From Sporosarcina luteola (GTDB lineage: Bacteria > Bacillota > Bacilli > Bacillales_A > Planococcaceae), in contig NZ_JAMBOI010000017.1 of assembly GCF_023715535.1 (NCBI RefSeq), positions 1-47,772 of the forward strand: DNA of 47,772 nucleotides, in the 5' to 3' direction. Below, in pieces: positions 8,475 to 16,530 of the stretch. The notes beneath the pieces were generated by a model, which ran no database searches, was not told where the DNA came from, and saw only the letters and a list, made by a program, of their open reading frames with translations. Each line of letters starts with the position of its first letter. Within the stretch, counting starts at the first letter, position 1. The position numbers and the translations under genes were made by a program.

Positions 8475-9068
8475 ATGGGACTTTTTGATAAACTATTCGG
8501 TTCTAAACAACAGGAGGAACAAACAATGACAAATTTAAATATCGGTATTATTTTAGGATCAACTCGTGATGGACGTGTGAGCCCTCAAGTAGGAGCTTGG
8601 GTAAAAGAATTAGCAGATCAACGCGGAGACGCTACTTATACAGTTATTGATATCGCAGATTATAAATTGCCGTTGCTAGGCGAGCCGGGAAGCGATGCTT
8701 CAGGAGCGGCAGCATGGTCAGAAATCGTTGGAAAACAAGATGGATTCGTATTCATCGTCCAAGAATACAACCACTCCATTACAGGAGCTCTTAAAAACGC
8801 GTTGGACTACCTTCGTGAAGAATGGAACAACAAAGCAGCCGGCATCGTATCATACGGTTCAGTCGGCGGCGCACGTGCTGCGGAACATTTACGCGGCATC
8901 CTAGGCGAACTATCCGTCGCGGACGTTCGTGTCCACCCAGCTCTATCTCTATTTACTGACTTTGAAAACGGAACGGAATTCAAACCAGCAGAAGTACAAG
9001 CCTCGTCCGTAAACCAAATGCTTGACCAAGTCATCCCCTGGGCAACAGCTTTGAAAACAATTCGATAA
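8475..9068 (+). CDS. NADPH-dependent FMN reductase family protein
   Basis: Flavodoxin-like FMN enzyme that reduces quinones, azo compounds or chromate. The N-terminal phosphate loop GSTRDGRVSPQVGAW and the YNHSITGALKNALDYL helix are family hallmarks. The frame gives 197 residues from ATG 8475 (GGAGGTGA site); an in-frame ATG at 8526 with its own AGGAGG gives the usual 180. The extra 17 residues start MGLFDKLFGSKQ and resemble the extra N-terminus of wrbA in this window. It is co-transcribed with the MhqO-like gene. Confidence 0.88.
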   Translation: MGLFDKLFGSKQQEEQTMTNLNIGIILGSTRDGRVSPQVGAWVKELADQRGDATYTVIDIADYKLPLLGEPGSDASGAAAWSEIVGKQDGFVFIVQEYNHSITGALKNALDYLREEWNNKAAGIVSYGSVGGARAAEHLRGILGELSVADVRVHPALSLFTDFENGTEFKPAEVQASSVNQMLDQVIPWATALKTIR

Positions 9069-9084
9069 TCTCTTTCTATATGAT

Positions 9085-9130
9085 GGGGACTGATTCAGAA
9101 AGTCGGCGTTATTCCACTTTCTGAATCAGT
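9085..9130. terminator. Terminator after the FMN reductase gene
   Basis: Near-perfect 17-bp arms GGACTGATTCAGAAAGT / ACTTTCTGAATCAGTCC around a 12-base loop, then TCTTTATA. The inner arm again carries CAGAAAGT/ACTTTCTG. Confidence 0.85.
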
Positions 9131-9194
9131 CCTCTTTATATTCCCGCCGCGCTGTAGCCCATTTATTCGCACATCAGGCGGTTTCAACCATACT

Positions 9195-9236
9195 AAAGAC
9201 CCGCACTTCCGCTTCCACGGGAGTGTGGGTCTTTTT
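9195..9236. terminator. Terminator between the convergent FMN reductase and brnQ
   Basis: AAAGACCC...GGGTCTTTTT hairpin with an inner CAC/GTG and CC/GG pairing. It can stop both the plus-strand operon and the minus-strand yitT-brnQ operon. Confidence 0.7.
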
Positions 9237-9275
9237 CAATAAACTCGGTTCTGCATGGCACGGACAATCAGCATA

Positions 9276-10580
9276 TTATTCTCGTACTCCCCCTCCGTAC
9301 TTATCAATCCCATAACCAACCACTGCAGCTACAAACGCCGGCACGATCCAGCCTAACCCGTGCTCAAAGAACGGCACAACGTCTAGCAGCCATCCGGTTA
9401 AGGCTTCCATTTTATAACCGATATTCGTCAATACCTCGTAAAACGCAAAGATCGCTGTCACAGATACCGATAGTCGGTACATCATCTTCCCTCCGCCCGC
9501 AAAATGCTGGAACAAGGATAGAATCACTAACACAATCGAAATCGGGTAAATGAAAACCAACAACGGAACTGCCAAACTAAGTATCGTATTCAGCCCTAAA
9601 TTAGACACCAACAAGCCGATTAACACAAAAACAGCGACATACGAACGGTAATGAATTTTCGGATAAATTTCGTTGAAGAATCTCGCACAAGCATTGATCA
9701 AGCCAACACATGTCGTCAAACATGCGAGAGTTACAATTAAGCCGAATAGAAGCCCGCCGCCACTGGCGAACAATAAGTCTGATGCGACTGTCAAAATTTC
9801 AGCGCCATTTGCAAAGCCGTTTTCGTTCGGTATGACCTTGCCGATCCACCCTAACGAAACATATACAATAGCTAGTCCAAGGCCAGCTATGATACCAGCC
9901 CATAATGTTCCTTTCACAAGCTCTGACTTGGATGCCGCGCCTTTATCCTTCAAAGCATTGATGACGACGATCCCGAACGCCAGCGCCGCTACAGCATCCA
10001 TCGTGAAATATCCTTCCACGAATCCTTTGACAAATGGGTTTGTCGCATAATTTTCCGCCGCAGGAGATGCGATATTTTCAAATTTCATGAAAGCACGGAT
10101 AACGAGTATAGCCAATACGAGCAATAAAATAGGAGTCAAAAGCTGTCCGATGCGATCGACGATTTTCTTAGGGTTTAAGCTAATGAAGTATGTCACTCCG
10201 AAAAACACTAAGGAGAATATGAGAAGCGCAACCCAGCCATTTACGTCTACAATTTGTTTGACGCCAAGCTCGTAAGCAACATTTGAAGCTCTCGGTATCC
10301 CATAAAAGGCCCCGATCGACATATAGATGATGACTGCAAAAACCAAGCCGAACAGCCTATTCACCCGGCTCCCAATAGATACTAGTCCATTTTCAGACAA
10401 GGCAATGGCCATGATTGCCATGAACGGCAGCAGTACACCCGTAATTAGAAATCCGGTAATCGCCGGACCGAAATTATTCCCCGATTCCAATCCTAGAAGA
10501 GGTGGAAAGATAAGATTTCCTGCCCCAAAAAACAATGAAAAAAGCATGAGCCCTGAAAATAACACATTTTTTCTAGTCAT
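9276..10580 (-). CDS. brnQ: Branched-chain amino acid transporter, LIVCS family
   Basis: Sodium-coupled importer of isoleucine, leucine and valine in the membrane; 434 residues with about 12 hydrophobic segments. The N-terminus FFGAGNLIFPPLLG is the family signature, and GYFTMDAVAALAFGIVVINALK and ACLTTCVGLINACARFF are further conserved blocks. ATG start with TAGGAGGG overlapping the end of yitT, so translation is probably coupled. Being second in an operon led by a T-box with an isoleucine specifier, it should be induced when uncharged tRNA-Ile rises. Confidence 0.93.
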   Translation of the reverse strand: MTRKNVLFSGLMLFSLFFGAGNLIFPPLLGLESGNNFGPAITGFLITGVLLPFMAIMAIALSENGLVSIGSRVNRLFGLVFAVIIYMSIGAFYGIPRASNVAYELGVKQIVDVNGWVALLIFSLVFFGVTYFISLNPKKIVDRIGQLLTPILLLVLAILVIRAFMKFENIASPAAENYATNPFVKGFVEGYFTMDAVAALAFGIVVINALKDKGAASKSELVKGTLWAGIIAGLGLAIVYVSLGWIGKVIPNENGFANGAEILTVASDLLFASGGGLLFGLIVTLACLTTCVGLINACARFFNEIYPKIHYRSYVAVFVLIGLLVSNLGLNTILSLAVPLLVFIYPISIVLVILSLFQHFAGGGKMMYRLSVSVTAIFAFYEVLTNIGYKMEALTGWLLDVVPFFEHGLGWIVPAFVAAVVGYGIDKYGGGVRE

Positions 10581-10592
10581 CCGTAAACCCTC

Positions 10593-11399
10593 CTAATTCT
10601 TTGCGAAAACACCATCTACTTCAACAGTCTCAAATATATTTATAAACGCAGTCTCGTCATAATCACGTACAATCTTTTTCACTTGCAACATTTCATAACG
10701 TGTAACAACCGTCATTAAAATATGTTTCTTTTCTTGGGTGTAGCCACCGTACCCTTCCGTGATTGTAATGCCTCGGTAGATGGATTTCAATAAATCTTCC
10801 CGGATTGCCTCGCCCTTCGAAGTGACAATCTGCATCGTCAGTTTAATATGATTCGTGTGGATGCTATCAATCAGTTTGCCCGTCAAATAGATGGATAAAA
10901 GTGTGTATAAGGCAATATCCCAGTTTAATACGGCACCGGAAATAAGAACGATGACGCCATTCATGCCCGTTAGAAGAAGGCCAATACTCATATTGCTCGT
11001 TCGGGAAAGAATGATTGCAATAATATCAAGCCCACCGGACGTTCCAGAGTATTTCAATATCAAGCCAACACCGATTCCACTTATGACCCCGCCAAAAATC
11101 GTCGATAACAGGATATTATCTGTCACAGCAATGACTGGCAGCATGTATAAGAAAAATGAAAGTGACACTACACACACGAGCGTATTAAGCGTAATCAACC
11201 TTCCCAATTTAAAATATCCTAAAATGAGCAATGGCAGATTCAGCAAGAGATTCATTACACCTATATCAAATGGAGTAATCAACCCAATCAAAATAGCTAT
11301 CCCACTAATTCCACTGCTCAGTATCCCATAGGGGACGAGAAAAAAATTGAAAGCAAATGCTACAATCAACGAACCAGCGACGACAACTACATTTTTCAT
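10593..11399 (-). CDS. YitT family membrane protein with C-terminal DUF2179
   Basis: Membrane protein of 268 residues and unknown function. Five to six hydrophobic segments fill residues 1-185 (MKNVVVVAGSLIVAFAFNFF first; YSGTSGGLDIIA is a conserved block). A soluble C-terminal domain follows (YRGITITEGYGGYTQEKKHILMTVV, then VKKIVRDYDETAFINI). ATG 11399 is preceded by GGGAGG; the longer open frame to 11711 covers the T-box leader and is not coding. It is the first gene after the T-box and abuts brnQ, which hints at a link to branched-chain amino acids. I infer no transport activity. Confidence 0.88.
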   Translation of the reverse strand: MKNVVVVAGSLIVAFAFNFFLVPYGILSSGISGIAILIGLITPFDIGVMNLLLNLPLLILGYFKLGRLITLNTLVCVVSLSFFLYMLPVIAVTDNILLSTIFGGVISGIGVGLILKYSGTSGGLDIIAIILSRTSNMSIGLLLTGMNGVIVLISGAVLNWDIALYTLLSIYLTGKLIDSIHTNHIKLTMQIVTSKGEAIREDLLKSIYRGITITEGYGGYTQEKKHILMTVVTRYEMLQVKKIVRDYDETAFINIFETVEVDGVFAKN

Positions 11400-11456
11400 A
11401 ACGATGAACCTCCCTAGTAATATGTGACTTAACTCTCGAGTTTTCCACATAAAAAA

Positions 11457-11482
11457 ACTCGCCCCTAAATCAGGGACGAGTT
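11457..11482 (-). terminator. Terminator of the T-box leader
   Basis: On the minus strand AACTCGTCCCT...AGGGGCGAGTT closes a hairpin followed by seven T. It is the regulated terminator that uncharged tRNA would prevent from forming. Confidence 0.85.
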
Positions 11483-11725
11483 TGTGCTCGCGATACCACC
11501 CATTTTCCGCAAGTTCCCCTATAGAAGAAACAGTGCGGCGCTCAGTCAACGTACGATCATACGTGTTCCATATAACGGTGGAAATCCGGTAAAGCTTACT
11601 GTTTTCAGCTTTACATCTCGGAGATGATTTTCGGATAAGATCTGTCCATCGACTTTCACCAAGCGTCGACTCTCTAGAGAACAGGGTTCTTCTCTTACTA
11701 TTTCTCGTCACAGATTATTGTTATT
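11457..11725 (-). promoter_or_regulatory. T-box riboswitch leader, probable tRNA-Ile type
   Basis: The minus strand shows the T-box sequence GGGTGGTATCGCG (about 11489-11503), the AGTA box near 11695-11700, and a Stem I whose GUAAGA pairs with UCUUAU. This leaves a specifier loop side CCGAAAAUCA, with AUC (complement of 11626-11628) in the specifier position followed by A. AUC is isoleucine, which fits brnQ downstream. Basal pairing CGAGA/UCUCCG closes the loop. T-box and terminator calls are firm; the specifier is from hand folding. Confidence 0.87.
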
Positions 11726-11732
11726 ACAATAC

Positions 11733-11762
11733 AATCTAGCAGAGAGTGATTCGAAAAGTCAA
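11733..11762 (-). promoter_or_regulatory. Promoter of the T-box/yitT/brnQ operon
   Basis: On the minus strand TTGACT (11757-11762), 18 bp, TAGATT (11733-11738). Transcription would begin near 11725, at the start of the T-box leader. Confidence 0.5.
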
Positions 11763-11794
11763 TATGCTTTAGTAACTTCGGAATTTTCTGCCCA

Positions 11795-12919
11795 CTAACC
11801 AACTAACACAGCTGATTTTTCAGGACGAATTCTGACACCGGTTTCCTTATCAAAAAAGTGGGCGCAATCCATATTGAACGTCAAATAGACGTCTTCACCA
11901 GCAGTCACATTCGTTCGCGACTCGACTTCAGCAATCATTTCTTGCGTGCCGAGCATCGAATAAAGGAGTGTATCAGCCCCAGTGAGCTCAGAAACGATGA
12001 TTTTAGACAGGATTGAGTTCGTCAATTCCGCCTCTTCCTCGCCTGTCAACAGATGGATATGCTCCGGCCGAATTCCCATCGTCAGTTCTTTGCCGGCATA
12101 ACCTTGCTCCCGCAAGTACGCCATCTTCTCTTCGGGTATATTAATATGTACATCATCCGCTATGAATTGGCTATTCACAATCCTTCCATCAAAAAAGTTC
12201 ATGGAAGGCGAGCCGATGAAGCCGCCAACAAACGTGTTTTCCGGGTTATCGTATACGTCTTTGGGCGTTCCAATCTGTTGGATGACACCATCCTTCATGA
12301 TGATGATTCGGCTCGCCATCGTCATTGCTTCCGTCTGATCATGTGTGACGTAAATCGAAGTCGTTTTAAGCCGCTGATGCAGCTTAGCGATTTCAGCGCG
12401 CATTTGGAAACGCAGCTTCGCATCAAGGTTTGAAAGCGGTTCATCCATAAGAAACAGTTTGGCATCCCTGACAATTGATCGTCCAAGGGCGACTCGTTGC
12501 CTTTGCCCGCCTGACAGCGCCTTCGGTTTCCGATGAAGAAGATCCTCAAGTCCTAATAGTTCAGCCGCCTCTTCTACACGCTTCTTTATTTTGTCCTTTT
12601 GGAACTTTCTTATTTTCAACCCGAAAGCCATATTGTCAAAGACCGTCATATGCGGGTAGAGAGCATAGTTTTGAAAGACCATCGCGATATCCCGGCTTTT
12701 CGGCGGGACATCATTCATCAGCTTCCCGTCGATGTAAAATTCACCGGATGAAATTTCCTCCAAGCCTGCAATCATCCGTAGAACGGTCGATTTCCCACAT
12801 CCAGAAGGTCCGACGAGAACGATGAATTCACCGTCTTCCACGGTCAGATTGAAATCGGAGACGGCAGTCACCTTTTTATCGAAATGCTTATATACGTTTT
12901 TTAACACAATTTTTGACAT
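11795..12919 (-). CDS. Sugar ABC transporter ATPase (MsmX/UgpC type)
   Basis: Cytosolic ATPase of 374 residues that powers a carbohydrate importer. Walker A GPSGCGKST (about 37-45), Q-loop MVFQNYALYPHMTV, ABC signature LSGGQRQRVALGRS, Walker B LFLMDEPLSNLDAKLR and switch HDQTEAM are all intact. The C-terminal part (from about 240) is the OB-type domain of sugar ATPases. It is last in a binding protein-permease-permease-ATPase operon, 38 bp after the second permease. Dedicated ATPases of this kind can also serve other sugar importers; the sugar is unknown. No clear terminator follows, so some transcripts may reach the T-box leader. Confidence 0.93.
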   Translation of the reverse strand: MSKIVLKNVYKHFDKKVTAVSDFNLTVEDGEFIVLVGPSGCGKSTVLRMIAGLEEISSGEFYIDGKLMNDVPPKSRDIAMVFQNYALYPHMTVFDNMAFGLKIRKFQKDKIKKRVEEAAELLGLEDLLHRKPKALSGGQRQRVALGRSIVRDAKLFLMDEPLSNLDAKLRFQMRAEIAKLHQRLKTTSIYVTHDQTEAMTMASRIIIMKDGVIQQIGTPKDVYDNPENTFVGGFIGSPSMNFFDGRIVNSQFIADDVHINIPEEKMAYLREQGYAGKELTMGIRPEHIHLLTGEEEAELTNSILSKIIVSELTGADTLLYSMLGTQEMIAEVESRTNVTAGEDVYLTFNMDCAHFFDKETGVRIRPEKSAVLVG

Positions 12920-12957
12920 TCAGATACCCTCTTTCGATAATAATCACAGGCTACTGG

Positions 12958-13866
12958 TCACTTCCCTCCAGACTGCAAGTTAATGCCTTGGATGAAGTAC
13001 TTCTGGAAGAAGAAGAACAGAATGATGACTGGTAAGAGTACGAGGAGCGACCCCGCCATTAGATAGTTCCATTGTGTATTCATTTCTCCTTTGAACACTT
13101 GCAGTCCGAGTTGGAGCGTATAAAGGTTCTCATCGTTCAAATAAAGGAGCGGCCCTAAAAAGTCGTTCCATGCGCCATTGAAGGAAAAGATCGCTACGGT
13201 CGCAAGCGCCGGCTTCGTAAGCGGAAGACCGATCGTCCACCAAATGCGGAAATGGCTCGCCCCTTCTATTTTGGCCGCTTCGATCAGCTCGTTCGGAATC
13301 GTCATGTAAAACTGCCGGAGAAGGAAGATGAAAAATGCACTTCCGAAAAAGGCTGGAACAACAAGCGGATAATACGTATTGATCCATTGCAGTTTTGAGA
13401 ATAGGACGTATTGCGGAATGAGCGTTACAAATCCAGGAATCATCATCGTCGATAAGACGATGGCAAATAGGATGCCCCTCCCCTTAAATGGCACTTTAGC
13501 AAAGCCATATGCGATGAATGAGTTTACGAGGACACTCCCGATCACGACAAGCATCGTTATCGTAATTGTATTGATCGCATAGGTATCGAATGGAGCTGCT
13601 TTCCATGTTTTTATATAGTTGCCCCAATTCCACTCATGAGGGTAAAACGTTGGCGGATACGTCATCACTTCCGCCATCGATTTAAGGGAAGTTGAAATCA
13701 TCCACCAGATCGGCGAGAGGATGAGGAGGCTTCCCGCTGCGAGCAATATGAAATTAATGAGCGAAAGAAGCTTCCTTTTCGTATGTATATTGTCGAAATA
13801 TGCAGGGGCTGAAGCAACCCGCTCTTCATCCCTCTTTTTTGCTGCCATTTCAACTTCCTCCATCAT
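12958..13866 (-). CDS. Sugar ABC transporter permease (MalG/UgpE type)
   Basis: Inner-membrane permease of 302 residues, CUT1 family. A charged N-terminus (MMEEVEMAAKKRDEER) precedes the first membrane helix and about six helices in all. The ATPase-docking EAA loop is EAAKIEGASHFRIWWTIGLPL. The start is ATG 13866, preceded by GGGGAGG, and overlaps the upstream permease stop by four bases (ATGA); a longer frame to 13953 lies inside that permease and is rejected. Confidence 0.93.
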   Translation of the reverse strand: MMEEVEMAAKKRDEERVASAPAYFDNIHTKRKLLSLINFILLAAGSLLILSPIWWMISTSLKSMAEVMTYPPTFYPHEWNWGNYIKTWKAAPFDTYAINTITITMLVVIGSVLVNSFIAYGFAKVPFKGRGILFAIVLSTMMIPGFVTLIPQYVLFSKLQWINTYYPLVVPAFFGSAFFIFLLRQFYMTIPNELIEAAKIEGASHFRIWWTIGLPLTKPALATVAIFSFNGAWNDFLGPLLYLNDENLYTLQLGLQVFKGEMNTQWNYLMAGSLLVLLPVIILFFFFQKYFIQGINLQSGGK

Positions 13867-14768
13867 CTCTCCTCCCCTTCGTAATGAACCCAGCGCGGTG
13901 CAAGCTTCAAGTTGATGATTGTAATTAAGAAAACGATGATAAAGAGAATCCAAGACATCGCCATCGCATAGCCCATATCAAACGATTCGAATGCCTTTTT
14001 CCACATGTATAAGTTATAGAACAGCATGGAATTCACCGGTCCGCCCTCTCCATTCGACATAACATATGCCTCCTGGAAAATTTGGAAGCCGCCGATCAAG
14101 CTCGTGACAATATCAAAAAAAATGACTGGCGTAATCATCGGGATTGTAATAAACCGGAATTGCTGCCAGCTACTCGCGCCATCAATTTTCGCCGCTTCAT
14201 ACAATGATTTCGATACCCCTTGCATGCTCGCAAGGTAGAGAAGCATTCCTCCTCCAACACTCCACATTTTCATGAAAATAAGTGCCGGCTTCGTCCAATC
14301 GGGGTCGAACAGCCAATTTGGACCCGGAATACCGAACCATCCAAGGGCGGTGTTCACCAAACCAGTTCCCGGATCGAGCAACTGCATCCAAAGAAGGTAA
14401 ACCCCTACCCCGGAAAGTACTGCCGGTAAATAGTAGATCGTCCTGAAGAACCGGATGCCCGGTACGTCTTGGTTGAGCAAGGCCGATAAAAAGATCGCCC
14501 CGGCAGTCGTGAGCGGGATGGAAAACAGCACGTAATAGAGGGTGTTATATAAGGATGTCCAGAATAGATTATCGGCAGTGAACAGATTTTCGTAGTTTTT
14601 AAATCCGATGAAATCCATTTGGGACGTTATATTGTAGTTCGTGAAACTCGCCGCAAACGAAAAGATGAGCGGTCCCGCCGTGAAGGCGATAAATCCGACT
14701 ATCCAAGGAAGTATGAAAACATATCCTTGCAGCCCTTCCATCCGTTTATAATTCAATTTCTTCCGCAT
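13863..14768 (-). CDS. Sugar ABC transporter permease (MalF/UgpA type)
   Basis: Inner-membrane permease of 301 residues that pairs with the MalG-type subunit. Six hydrophobic segments and an EAA loop EAAKIDGASSWQQFRFITIP near residue 195 are present. ATG start with a GGGGGAGGG site. The gene lies 76 bp after the binding protein; a stem-loop sits in that gap. Confidence 0.93.
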   Translation of the reverse strand: MRKKLNYKRMEGLQGYVFILPWIVGFIAFTAGPLIFSFAASFTNYNITSQMDFIGFKNYENLFTADNLFWTSLYNTLYYVLFSIPLTTAGAIFLSALLNQDVPGIRFFRTIYYLPAVLSGVGVYLLWMQLLDPGTGLVNTALGWFGIPGPNWLFDPDWTKPALIFMKMWSVGGGMLLYLASMQGVSKSLYEAAKIDGASSWQQFRFITIPMITPVIFFDIVTSLIGGFQIFQEAYVMSNGEGGPVNSMLFYNLYMWKKAFESFDMGYAMAMSWILFIIVFLITIINLKLAPRWVHYEGEER

Positions 14769-14810
14769 TTGCTATCCCTCCCCCGGTAACATCTGTTTAC
14801 GTAGTAAAAC

Positions 14811-14834
14811 GAGGAGAGCTTCTATGCTCTCCTC
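14811..14834 (-). terminator. Intra-operon stem-loop after the sugar-binding protein gene
   Basis: Perfect 9-bp arms GAGGAGAGC / GCTCTCCTC around a 6-base loop. Such elements after binding-protein genes usually stop part of the transcripts or protect the upstream message, giving more binding protein than permease. Confidence 0.65.
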
Positions 14835-14844
14835 ATGCTTCCGT

Positions 14845-16152
14845 TCACTTGCTTTTCTCTATCAGTTTTTCAAGGGATTGCTGTGCGTCCTTCAATCCTT
14901 GTTCAATAGATTTTTTTCCAAGAAGAATCGAATCCAATTCAGGATTGACCAAGTTCATGAAATCCGGTGCATGGACAGGGACAGGTGTAAGGAGAGTATT
15001 TTCCATATTATCAATTGCCATTTGATAAACTACCTTGTCCTTATCAGGCATCTCGCTGTTTTTAGCCGCATTTTCGGCAGCTTTGATATTCGCGACGTTG
15101 TCAAAGTTTTTCACAGCCCAGTATTCCTGTGCTTCTACATCCGTCAAATGCTTGATGAATTCCCAAGCTTCTTCCGGATGCTTAGAACCTTGCGGAATCT
15201 CAGCGACGAAACCCCCGCCCCAACTTGTATTGCCGCTTCCCGGCTCACGTTCAGGCAACATCGCTACACCGAAATCGAGGTCCGGTGCATAGTCACGGAT
15301 TTGCGTGTAAAATGTCGGTGTATTCACATACATCGCAAGCTTGCCGTTAAAGAACGGGTTCCCTTGCTGGCTGTCGATTTGCGACTTATAGGAATTGATC
15401 GTATTGGCCCCGTATTTCTCATGCCAATCCATTACCCATTCAAGCGTTTCACGGTTCGCTTCCGTATCGATGATCGGTACACCATCTTCATCGAAGAAGT
15501 TTTTTCCGTCTGAGTTTAGCATCCAAACATCCGAGTTTACTCCCCAAAGCGGATAAAACCCGATCCGGTCATATGTATCTCCGTTCTTAACATCCAGTTT
15601 TTCAGCATACTCCCAAAGCTCTTCCCAAGTAGCAGGTGGCTTTTCCGGGTCTAGTCCAGCCTCTTTGAAAGCTGTTTTATTGTAAAATAGAATTCTTGTA
15701 TCTGTATTGAAGGGAATGCCATATGAATCTCCTTCGTAAAGGGTTGCATTCCAAAGTTCTTCATAGAATCGATCTGAAATATCGTCTTTTTCCAGGAACC
15801 GCGATAGGTTCATCGCTTGATTCTTCTGGCCGCGGAGCGCTGTTGCATTGATGTCGTTAATGACGACATCAGGCGGGTTCTTGGCCGCGATTGCCGCCAG
15901 CTCCTTCGTCCATATGTCTCCCCATGGAACAAATGTATGCTTCACTTCAATCTTATCCTGTGATTCATTGAAATCCGCTACGATCTTATCGATGACCGGA
16001 CGCCTGATCTCAGAGCCCCAGAAGCTCCAAAAATCGATAACAACTTTATCCCCGCTGTCCGCGCTCTTACTGTCTCCGGTCTTGAAGCCGGCACATCCTG
16101 ACAGGATCAGCAACAATACAAAGAACAGCGGCATAAGTTTTTTCCTGAACAC
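14845..16152 (-). CDS. Sugar ABC transporter binding lipoprotein
   Basis: Extracellular solute-binding protein family 1, 435 residues, anchored by a lipid on the cysteine of LILSGC (lipobox) after a KK-rich, hydrophobic signal peptide. DFWSFWG, DPEKPPATWEELWEYAEKL, GGGFVAEIPQGSKHPEEAWEFIKHL are typical blocks of carbohydrate-binding members. The start is GTG 16152 with GAGGAGGAGATGAGG upstream. It heads the operon with both permeases and the ATPase. No sugar hydrolase or regulator is next to it, so the sugar cannot be named. Confidence 0.92.
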   Translation of the reverse strand: MFRKKLMPLFFVLLLILSGCAGFKTGDSKSADSGDKVVIDFWSFWGSEIRRPVIDKIVADFNESQDKIEVKHTFVPWGDIWTKELAAIAAKNPPDVVINDINATALRGQKNQAMNLSRFLEKDDISDRFYEELWNATLYEGDSYGIPFNTDTRILFYNKTAFKEAGLDPEKPPATWEELWEYAEKLDVKNGDTYDRIGFYPLWGVNSDVWMLNSDGKNFFDEDGVPIIDTEANRETLEWVMDWHEKYGANTINSYKSQIDSQQGNPFFNGKLAMYVNTPTFYTQIRDYAPDLDFGVAMLPEREPGSGNTSWGGGFVAEIPQGSKHPEEAWEFIKHLTDVEAQEYWAVKNFDNVANIKAAENAAKNSEMPDKDKVVYQMAIDNMENTLLTPVPVHAPDFMNLVNPELDSILLGKKSIEQGLKDAQQSLEKLIEKSK

Positions 16153-16195
16153 TTCCTCATCTCCTCCTCAATTTGAAGCACTTCTTACTAAAATT

Positions 16196-16221
16196 TACTT
16201 ACCTACCTATCTACTTACCCA
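16196..16221. repeat. Short tetranucleotide repeat tract
   Basis: ACTTACCTACCTATCTACTT and onward: six imperfect CTAC/TTAC units in the leader of the sugar operon, 45-70 bp before the GTG start. Copies differ, so strand-slippage control is unlikely. Confidence 0.5.
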
Positions 16222-16319
16222 GTTAGCCTTTCAATAAACCTATTCCTATGAAAAAATCGAAAATTCACGCTTACTATTAGTAATCTGCCTCATATAATGA
16301 TTCAAACTTCACAACAAAA

Positions 16320-16351
16320 AACCCCTTCCCGAAGTTGCTCGAGAAGAGGTT
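16320..16351 (-). terminator. Terminator in the leader of the sugar ABC operon
   Basis: On the minus strand a 13-bp stem with two G-U pairs (arms 16339-16351 and 16320-16332), loop of six, followed by TTTTTTG. It lies about 140 nt after a minus-strand promoter and 170 bp before the binding-protein start. Confidence 0.75.
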
Positions 16352-16465
16352 GTAGTAATCAATAATTATAGAATTAGGTTCGCCCATTGAACAGAACGAT
16401 ATTTTATGGTAAGTTTATAAAGATAGACCTCATTTAATTTATATGAATATATTATCCCTACTTTA

Positions 16466-16495
16466 AGTATACAACAAAACCTATTTGCCGGTCAA
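16466..16495 (-). promoter_or_regulatory. Minus-strand promoter upstream of the sugar operon leader
   Basis: TTGACC (16490-16495), 18 bp, TATACT (16466-16471) on the minus strand. The transcript would carry a 110-140-nt leader ending in the terminator at 16320-16351. Confidence 0.5.
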
Positions 16496-16530
16496 CCCTT
16501 TTACTCATTTTTTTTAAAGGAGTGTTTGCA

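Noticed and set aside
11400..11711. N-terminal extension of the YitT frame
   Set aside because: It covers the T-box leader and terminator; a good ribosome site lies before ATG 11399.
16196..16221. Phase-variable tetranucleotide tract
   Set aside because: The units are imperfect and lie well before the ribosome site, so slippage would not switch the gene.
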